A stretch of 64,000 nucleotides of DNA, from positions 62,001 through 126,000 of IMG/VR virus record IMGVR_UViG_3300042197_004918; one strand, 5' to 3'. The position numbers were made by a program, and so were the translations under genes. The notes under the pieces were generated by a model that ran no database searches, had not been told where the DNA came from, and saw nothing but the letters and a program-made list of their open reading frames with translations. This DNA comes from a virus. Shown in pieces: positions 26,601-35,600 of the stretch. Each line of letters opens with the position of its first letter. Position 1 is the stretch's first letter.

Positions 26601-29436
26601 TTTCTCTCACGCTGAAGGCGGCGCCACGGTCGCAAGTGGTCAACAGAGTCACGCTGAGGGTGGAGTAACTATGGCTTCGGGACACTCGTCTCATGCTGAG
26701 GGAACCAATACAAGTGCTAGTGCTGATTATGCTCACTCTGAGGGGTCTTTCACGAAGGCCACTGCTGATTATGCTCACTCTGAGGGAAATTTAACATTGG
26801 CTACGGCTGCTGGTGCTCACGCCGAAGGATGGGAAACCTTAGCTAACGCATTATACTCCCACGCCGAGGGGTATCATTGCACCGCATCTGGACAAACATC
26901 CCATGCTGAGGGTCAATCGACCACTGCTGCCGGTTTAGGCGACCATGCCGAGGGATTGTTCACAAGAGCTGAAGGCGGAACATCGCACGCCGAGGGATAT
27001 GGAACATTAGCTTTGGGTGGAAGAGCGCACTCTGAGGGTTATTTCTCCACCGCAAGTGGTGATTATTCTCACGCTGAAGGTTACTTTGGACGTGCTGGGG
27101 GAGAATCTTCTCACGCTGAAGGATACTACTCAAGTGCAAGTGGATGGTTCGCTCACGCGGAAGGAAACAGCACGACGTCCTCCGGTCAGGGGTCACATTC
27201 CGAAGGTGAAGGAACTATTGCTTCAAACACGAGTGCCCACGCAGAAGGTTATCATACTATAGCAAGTTCGGCAGTTGCTCATGCCGAAGGAAACAGAACC
27301 ACCGCATCTGGAGTCGGTTCTCATTCTGAGGGTGATACAACCGTCGCTTCGGGAAATTATTCTCACGCTGAGGGATATGGTTCCACATCCACTGGGTTGT
27401 TGGCTCACGCTGAAGGTGTATTAACCCTTGCATCTGACGTCGGTGCCCACGCTGAAGGAAGATACACGACAGCATCTGCTGAATATGCTCACTCAGAGGG
27501 AACCTGTAGTAGAGCCATCACAAGTTACTCCCACGCAGAAGGATTTTTCTCTCAGACGTTCGGATCGGGATCACACGCTGAAGGACATTATACCAGAACG
27601 CACGGAAAATGGTCCCACGCTGAAGGAAGTAATAATACTTCAAGCGGAGATTATTCTCACGCTGAAGGGTTTAACTCTCAGGCATTTGGAACGGGTTCCC
27701 ACGCCGAGGGTTATTACGCCGTCGCTTCTGGTTCAAGTGCTCACGCTGAAGGTGGAAACTGTTACGCATTTGGAAACTATTCTCACGCTGAAGGCGACCT
27801 TGCCATGGCAATCGGTGTTTCATCTCACGCTGAAGGATATAACTGCACGACGTCTGGTTCATATTCCCACGCCGAGGGTCAATACACGAATGCTATCGGA
27901 ATATACTCACACACAGAGGGTTCTGCCACAAGAACTTCCGCTGGAGCTCTTTATGCTCACGCTGAAGGAGCTACTACACTGGCCAGCGGAAGTTATTCCC
28001 ACGCTGAGGGTGTAAACACTGTGGCTAATGCACCATATTCTCACGTCGAGGGTGGTCAGACAAAAACCATCGGAACCGGTTCTCACGCTGAAGGATATTA
28101 TACCACAGCGAGCGCTAATTACTCTCACGTCGAGGGTGATGCTACAATTACATACGGATTGTATTCTCACGCTGAAGGATATAACACGGTTGCTAGTGCA
28201 AGTTACTCTCACGCTGAAGGAGGTCTTGCCCACGCAAGCGGATTGTATTCTCATGCTGAAGGATCTTACACCTCAGCAAGTAATTATGCGGCCCACGCTG
28301 AAGGATACCTAACTCTCGCCAGCGGACAACAGAGTCACGCAGAAGGTGCACAGACCTTGGCATCGGGAAATGGTTCTCATGCTGAGGGACAACACACCAC
28401 TGCGAGCGCCCACTACCAACACGTTTCCGGTAAATACAACGTGGCGAGCGCCAATGCCGACGACCTATTCATGATCGGTGCAGGAACAGCACACACTCTC
28501 CGTTCTAACATAGTGTTGGTAAATCGTAAGGGTGTATATATAAACAACGGCGGGTATGTGTCTGGAAGCGGATTCAATACTGTCTCACAGAGTTCGTTGT
28601 GTATCAATACCACAGAACCTTACGCCGACCGTGAATTTTGGAGTGCTTCACTATCAGTTGCTGGTGGAATGATTATCAAAAACGGTATATTACTTGTTAC
28701 CGGTTCCGAGGCCAACGGTGGAGGAAATGATGCGGGGTCGATATTTGTTAAAGGCTGCGGGTCTGCTCCATTCTTGACTTTGGCCTCAAAACAGGATGGA
28801 CCTACGGACACCCAGAGATACGGTTTGGTTCAGTCTTCCGGAAAACGTCTCTGGCTCGCTGCCGGAACATCTCCCGGAATCCTTTGTATAGGAAATGACG
28901 ACGAGGATAACGCGGTGTCGATAGGAACCACTCCGATTAGTTCGTATACTCTTAATGTGGGTCCTGGAACAGGAACATATTCGATACTCGCACAGGGTGG
29001 TATATCTTCCAGTGGAAATATTTATTTACAGGGAAACATAGATGCGTTATCAGGTGTCACTTCGAGTGTCACTTCGAGAGTAGGATTCTCTGGGTATATG
29101 CCTGCTGAGTTTATGGTTGCTGTATCCGATGAAATAAGCAACTTGGCTTCGGGAAGCAATAAACTACGATTCATATTCCCATATGCTATGACGGGTTCAT
29201 CATTGACCGCATATGTTCACACCGCTCCAGAGGGTGCTTTCATAACCTCAAGCGTTAGACTTGCTGGGGGAATAACGATAAGTGCTTCCATAAGCGGTTC
29301 GATGTTGTCTGGTTCCGATGACCAAGAGTATTTTATCGAAAAATACCAAGAGTTGTCGGTGGACGTAGAACAGGTCGGCTCGGTTACAGCCGGTGTGGGA
29401 CTCAAACTTATATTCAATGGAATTCGCAAGGTATGA
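23617..29436 (+). CDS. Giant tail fibre: pectate-lyase-like beta-helix plus 57 SHAEG repeats
   Basis: 1939 residues. N-terminal FKVKHGLIVHGNTAVTGSL is a phage fibre attachment motif. YGAVGDGTTDDFLAFKHAL begins a Pectate_lyase_3-type right-handed beta-helix (to about residue 720), which may bind or cleave polysaccharide. Residues about 815-1605 are 57 tandem 14-residue repeats ending in GKYNVASANADDLFMIGAG. The last 330 residues form a beta-rich tip. AGGG lies 11 nt before the ATG. A trimeric receptor-binding fibre is the likely role. Confidence 0.85.
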   Translation: MANEFKVKHGLIVHGNTAVTGSLTTTGVISAISFRLSGSSAGTPEMYGAVGDGTTDDFLAFKHALISHSVVELGAKTYAVRGYIGMPSHRSLIGKGKDRTVIKLMNNSPYGYGSSVYVIQNTVLQDTVNWTGSVVGTTDNTGSVLLDYRDTTVRDQSPSSPFYQQTQSQPFAGLGYWQYDTSIQSIGGRRDILIEGLTVDCNFDRQARHASYNHSDNPYSASRVTGGTYYIPQYANRVRSTVHAIVLNGENIILKDVKAVNYGYGCDAAANGPLNYADSTTIPPYNENFPLLVNADNSALNYTSSDYDIGSDSAGLSRWRGNYAIGCEVLAPGSTDLLNPFSNATAIYVTNQSVNTSTGRSSFSSEGGIFDSIVDPGERIKAPSASLWSGSYLDGFKSSSLKQTAASLAEWLYTAQGSLTGSNNDIALSYGSPAGAVTVHMKKISGSWYPVGNGYSVQEHYVQGFSGYRMSRCLARNLEIGFYLDSWRNNAFLDNNQMVDVTSGFRYVVSDIGLTSSYKNVVIKDNYIKLSAHERPYDAQGHGVINYAVDLSNGSGSMLRHIDNLVIEDNVFELPISSSTNTYGLGNTTFRNYPRYVGFYLQHDVTPSGSLPRTHRAASIKNNKFFNWNPLKSATTSAGELYGYNLPFYFAFTTGSMGMDAADPAAGPYPLSVEKFKREVLPNWIISDNTYSDSDYPSTSSIVPITIQITGTGTNYFYPIDQVNRFAGVTANSITSTTASIRVLNATGSLQGSSSFATTASYVLTSSHAVTSSYSVNAGTAATVTTNALTGSSLMLTDHLNNGASNVIAAGASFSHAEGFYTRVEGFAAHAEGFQTSGSGQYSHAEGGYTRASADYSHAEGGTTIASAQSSHAEGDTTHAAGFGSHAEGYITRAGSSGAHSEGYATSASATYSHAEGSFTRTLASWAHAEGSYTTASGIGAHAEGSSSYASGSYSHAEGGSTRTAADYSHAEGSSTSASAEAAHAEGFMTKATGLFSHAEGGATVASGQQSHAEGGVTMASGHSSHAEGTNTSASADYAHSEGSFTKATADYAHSEGNLTLATAAGAHAEGWETLANALYSHAEGYHCTASGQTSHAEGQSTTAAGLGDHAEGLFTRAEGGTSHAEGYGTLALGGRAHSEGYFSTASGDYSHAEGYFGRAGGESSHAEGYYSSASGWFAHAEGNSTTSSGQGSHSEGEGTIASNTSAHAEGYHTIASSAVAHAEGNRTTASGVGSHSEGDTTVASGNYSHAEGYGSTSTGLLAHAEGVLTLASDVGAHAEGRYTTASAEYAHSEGTCSRAITSYSHAEGFFSQTFGSGSHAEGHYTRTHGKWSHAEGSNNTSSGDYSHAEGFNSQAFGTGSHAEGYYAVASGSSAHAEGGNCYAFGNYSHAEGDLAMAIGVSSHAEGYNCTTSGSYSHAEGQYTNAIGIYSHTEGSATRTSAGALYAHAEGATTLASGSYSHAEGVNTVANAPYSHVEGGQTKTIGTGSHAEGYYTTASANYSHVEGDATITYGLYSHAEGYNTVASASYSHAEGGLAHASGLYSHAEGSYTSASNYAAHAEGYLTLASGQQSHAEGAQTLASGNGSHAEGQHTTASAHYQHVSGKYNVASANADDLFMIGAGTAHTLRSNIVLVNRKGVYINNGGYVSGSGFNTVSQSSLCINTTEPYADREFWSASLSVAGGMIIKNGILLVTGSEANGGGNDAGSIFVKGCGSAPFLTLASKQDGPTDTQRYGLVQSSGKRLWLAAGTSPGILCIGNDDEDNAVSIGTTPISSYTLNVGPGTGTYSILAQGGISSSGNIYLQGNIDALSGVTSSVTSRVGFSGYMPAEFMVAVSDEISNLASGSNKLRFIFPYAMTGSSLTAYVHTAPEGAFITSSVRLAGGITISASISGSMLSGSDDQEYFIEKYQELSVDVEQVGSVTAGVGLKLIFNGIRKV
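26059..28431 (+). repeat. Tandem coding repeat, 57 units of 42 nt
   Basis: Degenerate 42-nt units encode SHAEG followed by about ten variable residues, commonly with TxASG in the middle. One unit has two extra residues (HTEG unit near 27910), and the last reads HVSG. The pattern equals the YadA head repeat. Long open frames on the minus strand here are by-products of the repeat. Confidence 0.95.
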
Positions 29437-30134
29437 TACTGCTAAGTCCTTTACAAAGTTATCCATTAAGCCAGACTAATCTGTTGAAGGTATTTGTCTT
29501 GTTTAATGGAAAAAATAACACGGATTTTTTAACAAATGGAGTCGGTGTATACGGTTATAGCGCGGATTACAGTTCGTCGCTCATACCATCACAGATAATA
29601 ACATCCGTCGTCGAAGATTCTACGGCCACACTGATTAATGGTTCCGGTCCGACATATAACAGAACCAGAGTTGTAAGTGGTCTGGTGACCGGGTATAACG
29701 ATGTATACAATAACTCATCGAGTCTGACCATGAGCATCGGAGCCAATGCGGGATTGTATGGGTATGTAGGTGGTCCTTATAGTCCAGGAATAATGTGTTC
29801 GACGTATCAATATTTATACGGAGCGCCAACATACATAACCATGTCTGGATTGAACGTGGGAACATATGATTTATACCTTTACGCGGTCGTAGACGACGAC
29901 GGAAGTAATCAATATAGCAAATTTACTTTACAAACTGGATCGGGGATAGAAAAATCTACATCGAACGTTGCCAGTCTAGGAAACGGAGATTTTCCGGTAT
30001 TTGTTGAAAACAACTCATACGTAAAATTTTCAAACCATTACACTTCCGATGGAATTATACGAGTGGCGTGGGCAATCGCAGATGGGGCGGATTATGGACC
30101 AATAAACGGAATACAGATTGTCCAAACTAAATAA
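29433..30134 (+). CDS. Beta-rich protein downstream of the giant fibre
   Basis: 233 residues, with an ATG overlapping the fibre stop (ATGA). Gly/Ser/Tyr-rich beta structure with ITMSGLNVGTYDLYLYAVVD and FTLQTGSG, a pattern like jelly-roll sugar-binding modules. A fibre tip, fibre chaperone or accessory receptor-binding protein is plausible from position; no family is certain. It is the last gene before a terminator and a convergent unit. Confidence 0.6.
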   Translation: MILLSPLQSYPLSQTNLLKVFVLFNGKNNTDFLTNGVGVYGYSADYSSSLIPSQIITSVVEDSTATLINGSGPTYNRTRVVSGLVTGYNDVYNNSSSLTMSIGANAGLYGYVGGPYSPGIMCSTYQYLYGAPTYITMSGLNVGTYDLYLYAVVDDDGSNQYSKFTLQTGSGIEKSTSNVASLGNGDFPVFVENNSYVKFSNHYTSDGIIRVAWAIADGADYGPINGIQIVQTK

Positions 30135-30156
30135 GTTTAACTGGAAAACTTTTTTA
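30133..30156 (+). terminator. Terminator at the fibre operon end
   Basis: AAGTTT and AAACTT pair around a 7-nt loop and are followed by a U-run. It overlaps the fibre-block stop codon and the 3' end of the convergent small gene. Confidence 0.65.
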
Positions 30157-30301
30157 GAAGATTAGAGAAAAACTTTGTCAATCCACGTTCGGTCAATCGA
30201 ATCCGCTTAGTCTCTTGTTTGTAAAAATTGAGCGTAGTTTCGGTCAACTCTACTTTTTCGGTTTCCCCTGTCGTATTTACAAGCGTGATTGTTTTCTTCA
30301 T
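30137..30301 (-). CDS. Hypothetical small protein, 54 residues
   Basis: Start taken at the ATG encoding MKKTITLVN (30301); an upstream ATG at 30319 lies in the hairpin region. A GGGAG sits 12 nt upstream but inside the right arm of a stable hairpin. The protein is basic with a helical C-terminus and no recognised family. It is the last gene of the minus-strand block. Confidence 0.55.
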   Translation of the reverse strand: MKKTITLVNTTGETEKVELTETTLNFYKQETKRIRLTERGLTKFFSNLLKKFSS

Positions 30302-30309
30302 ATAAAAGG

Positions 30310-30343
30310 TTTCTCCCAAAGGGAGTTAACCCTTCGGGAGAAA
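30310..30343 (-). promoter_or_regulatory. Long hairpin between HNH gene and small gene
   Basis: TTTCTCCC and GGGAGAAA, plus inner AAGGG and CCCTT, form a 13-bp stem with one mismatch and a 6-nt loop. It could terminate the HNH transcript, or mask the GGGAG ribosome site of the 54-residue gene. Confidence 0.6.
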
Positions 30344-30349
30344 TTTGTT

Positions 30350-31003
30350 CTAATTCGTTCCACTCGCTTCGAGGAAGTGCTTCCAGTCAGCGTGCTTCGC
30401 CTCGGTGATTAAGTCACAGACTCGGACCGGTCCAGGAGCGATAGGCTTCCGAATCAACTTCAATCCGACTTCCTCATTCAACTTGTTTCCCTTACGGGTG
30501 TTGATTTCTCTGGAAGTAACCACCATGTTTGTCCACGTGTCCTTACCACCCCTGCTCGACGGGACAATATGGTCAATGTTTGCCTCATTCTTATTCAAAG
30601 GCTTTCCGGTGTATTGGTCAATACCACCGTCACGTCTCCAAAGAGCTTCCTTTGTAGGCTTGCCTCTGAACATTCTGACAGGCATCTTGGTGTAATTCGT
30701 TGCAACCACGACTGTAGGAACTCGGATTTCACTCTGAGCACTATTGATAGTTACATCCCAAGAACGGATTGGGAGTTTGACCCACTCATCCCACGTTAAA
30801 GGGATTATTTGAGTTGGCTTGTCAAAGTCCGGGTTTCCATCGACATCAACCTCGTAGTGAATATCCAAAGCAACCGAAGACGGTTCCGTTTCAAAGGATG
30901 CTCCACAGAGCTGAATGATTGTATCCTTGACGGTTTTGTAACCAACAACCTTCCAGTTGCGGTTAAGACTCAAACAGATTAACTTTTGTGCGATGTTGCT
31001 CAT
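30350..31003 (-). CDS. HNH endonuclease
   Basis: 217 residues from ATG 31003, supported by the promoter just upstream. The C-terminal domain has DQYTGKPLNKNEANIDHIVP, then SSRGGKDTWTN and SREINTRKGNK, the McrA/HNH_5-type layout with the catalytic DH and N. The zinc cysteines of some relatives are absent. It may act as a homing-type or packaging-associated nuclease; the isolated position does not decide which. Confidence 0.82.
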   Translation of the reverse strand: MSNIAQKLICLSLNRNWKVVGYKTVKDTIIQLCGASFETEPSSVALDIHYEVDVDGNPDFDKPTQIIPLTWDEWVKLPIRSWDVTINSAQSEIRVPTVVVATNYTKMPVRMFRGKPTKEALWRRDGGIDQYTGKPLNKNEANIDHIVPSSRGGKDTWTNMVVTSREINTRKGNKLNEEVGLKLIRKPIAPGPVRVCDLITEAKHADWKHFLEASGTN

Positions 31004-31013
31004 AACAGTATTA

Positions 31014-31042
31014 AATATACACGGACTTATGAAAAAAGTCAA
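31014..31042 (-). promoter_or_regulatory. Sigma70-like promoter of the HNH gene
   Basis: On the minus strand TTGACT (31037-31042), a 17-nt spacer and TATATT (31014-31019); the -10 ends 10 nt before ATG 31003, leaving a leader of a few nucleotides. Confidence 0.7.
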
Positions 31043-31088
31043 CGACTTTTTTTACATCTACGGAAATCTGTAGAATGTGGGGAATTAT

Positions 31089-31742
31089 CTATATGATTTC
31101 GTCAATCAATCCCAATTTGAGACACTCCTCGGGGGACAAACAGAGGTCGTGCTTGAGGAGTTCGTTCAACTCTTTTTCTTTGAATTTGGTATGTTTGAGG
31201 TAGATTTTTTTAATCATCGACATAACCAACTCCAAATTCTTCATTTCGTCTTCAAATTGTGCAAAATTTCCCCACATAGCGCTCGAACACTGATGGATAA
31301 GCATATTAGCGTTTTTACGCATATATCTGCGACGGCCAACGACACTCAAAAGTGTTGCAGCAGAGGCGGCAATGCCCTCTACATAAGTATCCACTGGAAT
31401 TTTGCTTGAGAGAATCCTATCCACAGCGGTAAAACCGCTATAAATCTCTCCGCCTTCACTCGAAATATACAATTCTATCGGAGGAACGACCGGTATATTG
31501 TATTGAATTTGAACAAGCCTTAATTGTTTCTCAACTTCCACCATCTGTCGGTTTAAGTTGTAAATACTTTCTCGGGTAACATCGCTATAGAAAAACAATT
31601 GATTGGTCTGACTAGAAAAATTCCCCAAATCTCTTTGGGGTTTTGATTCGTCACCTTCATCAGCTGAGATTGATAGGGAATACCGTGGGGTTCTTTGAGG
31701 TGATTTCATAGTAATAGGAACATAACCTTTCATGCTATTCAT
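31089..31742 (-). CDS. ClpP-like serine protease (S14)
   Basis: About 217 residues from ATG 31742; ATGs at 31733 and 31709 are alternatives. ELYISSEGGEIYSG (oxyanion region), VEGIAASAAT (catalytic Ser), MLIHQCSSAMWG (catalytic His) and HDLCLSPEECLKLGLID (Asp region) reproduce the ClpP order. The first 50 residues are a non-conserved extension. In phages, ClpP-fold proteases often mature the capsid, but here the gene lies among early-type genes, so a role in host proteolysis is equally possible. Confidence 0.82.
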   Translation of the reverse strand: MNSMKGYVPITMKSPQRTPRYSLSISADEGDESKPQRDLGNFSSQTNQLFFYSDVTRESIYNLNRQMVEVEKQLRLVQIQYNIPVVPPIELYISSEGGEIYSGFTAVDRILSSKIPVDTYVEGIAASAATLLSVVGRRRYMRKNANMLIHQCSSAMWGNFAQFEDEMKNLELVMSMIKKIYLKHTKFKEKELNELLKHDLCLSPEECLKLGLIDEII

Positions 31743-31781
31743 AAATATCAAACGGTCAGAACAAAGTATGATTTTTGATTA

Positions 31782-32246
31782 TTAAACTAAGATGACTTCA
31801 TCGAACCCTTCCGACGTAGATGGACGCACGTATTTGGAAATCATCTTATCAATCACAAACTCGGGAACTTCTCTTCCGCCGGCGGCTTTTCTTTTGGCTT
31901 GATTTTTCATCAAGGTGTTCTTATCACGTTCGAGAACATACGCCACAACTTTAGCGGAATATCTCTTCGCCGTGAGAATATAATCCTTACGTTCACGCGG
32001 ATTAAGGCTCGTCGCATCAACCATAACGTCTTTACCTGCTGCCAAGTCCCGATTTAAGTTGTATTTGATTGTAGAAAATACTTGAGCCGTCACCGACTGG
32101 TCGGTTTCATCCCTACCGAGAATCCCCCTAAGTTTGTCGCTGCTGTGGACAATGACGTTGGGATGAGACTTCAGAAAATTTTCAATAAATGTGGATTTTC
32201 CTGCGCCTGAAATTCCAACCATGACATATAGTGTGTTCAGATTCAT
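31782..32246 (-). CDS. Polynucleotide kinase-type P-loop kinase
   Basis: 154 residues. Walker A GISGAGKST, then HSSDKLRG, VDATSLNPRERKD (substrate-binding lid region) and arginine-rich KNQAKRKAAGG. This is the 5'-kinase domain of the T4 Pnk family without the C-terminal 3'-phosphatase. It overlaps the cREC gene by 4 nt. Together they suggest RNA or DNA end repair in the cytoplasm. Confidence 0.82.
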   Translation of the reverse strand: MNLNTLYVMVGISGAGKSTFIENFLKSHPNVIVHSSDKLRGILGRDETDQSVTAQVFSTIKYNLNRDLAAGKDVMVDATSLNPRERKDYILTAKRYSAKVVAYVLERDKNTLMKNQAKRKAAGGREVPEFVIDKMISKYVRPSTSEGFDEVILV

Positions 32247-32647
32247 AATAGTTCGTATGCTCTCTTAAAGTTTTCGATATAAGACTCGATATTTGTCTTT
32301 CCAATCGGATTCATACTGTGACATACGTAACCAGGAAAAGTCAAACCGTTTTTCATACAGTAATCTACTGCCCACTTAGCACAATGATATCCAGTCTTCT
32401 CTTTGAACGAATCGTAAAGTTGGTTGTAATCCCGTGGGTTATCGCTATACATGGCCGGATGGTATTGGTCCGGTCCGAGGTCGTGGTCAAATGAAATGAA
32501 TTCGGGCATTCCACAACTCTCAATTTTTGAAACAAATTGGTCGTAACTTCTGACAATTTCCCAAGGAACCAGAGGCAGATTTACCCAAGTGACGGCTTTT
32601 GGAATCCGAATGTCATCCAAAAATAAGTAGTAAAGTTTTTTATCCAT
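32243..32647 (-). CDS. Cyclic-phosphate-processing receiver-domain protein (cREC)
   Basis: 134 residues. LFLDDIRIPK, ISFDHDLGPD, GYHCAKWAVDYC and VCHSMNPIGKTNI match the cREC family, a receiver-like fold proposed to act on 2',3'-cyclic phosphate RNA ends. The direct overlap with a polynucleotide kinase supports an RNA-repair module that could answer host anticodon nucleases. It is the first gene of its unit, with its own promoter. Confidence 0.78.
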   Translation of the reverse strand: MDKKLYYLFLDDIRIPKAVTWVNLPLVPWEIVRSYDQFVSKIESCGMPEFISFDHDLGPDQYHPAMYSDNPRDYNQLYDSFKEKTGYHCAKWAVDYCMKNGLTFPGYVCHSMNPIGKTNIESYIENFKRAYELL

Positions 32648-32656
32648 TCACCTATC

Positions 32657-32684
32657 AATGTAACACGGATATTCGAGGTGTCAA
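32657..32684 (-). promoter_or_regulatory. Sigma70-like promoter of the cREC-kinase unit
   Basis: Minus-strand TTGACA (32679-32684), a 16-nt spacer and TACATT (32657-32662); the -10 ends 9 nt before the ATG. The -35 overlaps the stop codon of the upstream DUF1553 gene. Confidence 0.75.
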
Positions 32685-35600
32685 TTAACAAAAACCATCT
32701 CGTTGCTTAATATAAGAATGTGAGTGTATCTTTCCCAACTATTAAGCTCTCTGTCAGATTTTTTAAGAGGTCCTTTGAAGTCTAACTTTGAATCCCAGGT
32801 TACAGGGGTGAGTGAATCTGCGTCTTTGACCTCGGATACCTTTACTGCCAGTGTGTAATCTTTATTAATATTGGTTTCGTTAGACATAACGAACTCCAAT
32901 TTATCGTTTACAGCAAGAGTGACGTTGAAATTGAAAGGAACCTCCGTTGTTGGGTTTATCGAAACCTTGTTTTGAAAGACGCCATTTTTATAAACCAACA
33001 GTTGTGAGGATTCTCCAACGCGACCTTTCGCTCCAACTGACCCTGAAACTGTGAACGAACCGTTTCTAGGAGAAATCCACTGTCTCACTGATTTTATGGA
33101 TGGGTTTTTCGACAACGTTCCACCATTTCTGGTCACTGTTACCCCTTTGAAGAAGTCGTTGGTTGAACCATAGACCTCTTTATCAAACTTTTGAAACTCG
33201 AAGAACGAGGAAGAACTTCTGGCATCGGAAACACGATACCCATATCTCCAATTGTATTCTTTTTTCACGTCCGACATATCCTCTTTCATTGCACTTTCGA
33301 TGTATCGGATTCCGATTTTAATCTCCAAGTCAGATGGTTCACGTTGAAAGCAGATTCTATACAAAGTCCTGATTCTCTCTTCCTCGGTTATAATACGGGT
33401 GAACTCTGGTCGAGTGACCATGTTTCTTACCTGTTCTATCACCATCGCATTGTTCATTAAAAACAATGCCTGTTTTGGAACGGTTGTCTGGAACCTTTTT
33501 CCTGTGGTCATTTCCGGGGTGGCAAAGTCAAACGTGGTAAAAACCTCCGGTAGGCGACCTCTATCAACCAAACCGTAAACGGTTCTTCTCGTGGAATACT
33601 CCCCACCATTGGCGGCAACAAGATTAACACCCTGTCCTCCCATGTTAGTATCCAATTTTCCTCCAAGGAATAGAATCGTGTCTCTAAGAGTCTCGAAATC
33701 CAATCGAGTGTTGTTCATCTTCCAATAAAGCCTGTTGTAAGGGTCAACCAACGATTTCTTTCCGTCACCATTCGATACTTGCCGGTAAGTCGAAGAAGAC
33801 ATGATAAGACGGTGCATATCCTTAACCGACCAACCGCTCTTTATAAATCTATCCGCAAGGTAGTTCAGAAGGTCGTAGTGAATTGGCTGTGGAGTGTTTA
33901 TTCCGAAGTCATCTACTGACGTTACCAATCCTTCACCGAAATGAAACTGCCATATTCTATTGACGATGACACGCGGAGTCAGTGGGTTCAACGGGTGAGC
34001 TATGGTTTTTGCTAGCTCAAGCCGACCACTTCCGTTTGTAAATGGGTTGGCGTTGAGATAATCGAACGTCGTAATGAAACGCCTTCCTACCACCGGCCCA
34101 CGAGTTCCTGGGTCACCCTTGATTAGCACCGCCGAGTCAATTGCACGAGGTTTGTCACCGATTACCATTGCTCTTGCCGGAGTGAACGGGTGGTTAATCT
34201 CGTGAGTTATTAGTTTCCCACGTTGCTGCCTAAGTTCGTTATCATATTGCATCGTTTTCTGATTACTACTATAGAACCTCGAAAACGAATCTCGGTCTAT
34301 ATCAAGAGGTCCACCATTTTTAAAAATTGCTGATGAGAATGCTTCCAATCCAACTATATTCGTCGGTGTAGTATTCACGGCCAAGACGGCATTGTGATAT
34401 GCGGATGCCAAATCTCTCATATTCTTTATCACGCCGATTTTCTTTATGTGAGACAGAAGGTATGGGTTAGTGTTTTCAGAATTCTCCGATAGGAATGTTG
34501 CGAATTCATCTTTAAATTTACCGTCTTCCACGTTAAACATCGTTCCGAACGGTAGAAACACCGCCGACTTTGGATTTGTCGTGGCGGATTTCGTTCCTTT
34601 TGGTGTGGATTGAACGGCCACGCCTGCGTCACTTGAAACCACCGTCAATTCCATTCCACCCCTCATATTAGGCGTCCGGACATTTATCATAGATGTCCAT
34701 CGTTGAATCATCCTTACATTCAAGCCGGAATCTCGAATGTAATCCGTCCTATTTGAAGATGCTACGGAATTTAGAGCGTATCCACCGTATATGTTTTTGA
34801 AAGTGTTTGTTCTAAATTCTGTCAGTGCCGCCAGATGCCGAGAGTTTATGAAACTTTCGATTTCTCCTTCTATCGTATTTCGTTTGTTTAGATAATCCTT
34901 GTAACCACCCGTCTCTGATACCGGGTTCAGAAGAGGTTTTTCGGAATCACTTGGAAAATAGGAACTATTCATCACGCCATGTAGAGCGTAATAATCTTTT
35001 GTGCTTACGGGGTCGAACTTGTGGTCGTGACAACGGGCACAAACAACTGTCGTGGCCATAAACCCCTTAAATATTACATCTATTTGGTCGTCGATAATGT
35101 CATTGGCGTTTCCAGAGTTCTTACCGAGCGTCAAGAATCCAAGACCTGCCAAATCCGGCTTCTTGATGTCGTTCAATCTGTCTCCTGCTATCTGTTCCAG
35201 TATGAATCTATCAAAAGGTTTATTCTCATTAAAACTTCGGATTACATAGTCACGGTAGGTGTATGAATATGTGTAACGGGGCTCTCGGTTTCCATTCACC
35301 GTTCCAGTGGTGTCACTGTATCTTGCGGTGTCGAGCCAGTGGCGACCCCACCGTTCACCATACATGGGATTGTCTAAAAGTCTATCCACTAATTTAACGT
35401 AAGCATCCGGAGAAGAATCTTTAAGGAAGTTCTCAACCTCTTTTTCAGTCGGAGGCAATCCGATTAGGTCAAAATATGCTCTACGAATGAGGATTTTCTT
35501 GTCAGCTATCTGTGAAGGCATCAAATTTGTTTTGGATAGTTCCGAAAAAACAAAGTTGTCGATGGGATTGGCAATCCACTTGCTTTTTGAAGTCGGAGGC

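Noticed and set aside
25943-28254. Long minus-strand open frames across the giant fibre
   Set aside because: They are antisense by-products of the 42-nt repeat; their composition is biased and they have no family matches or start signals.
26059-28431. A CRISPR array
   Set aside because: Regular 42-nt spacing is coding repeat of a fibre protein in frame, not short identical repeats separated by unique spacers.
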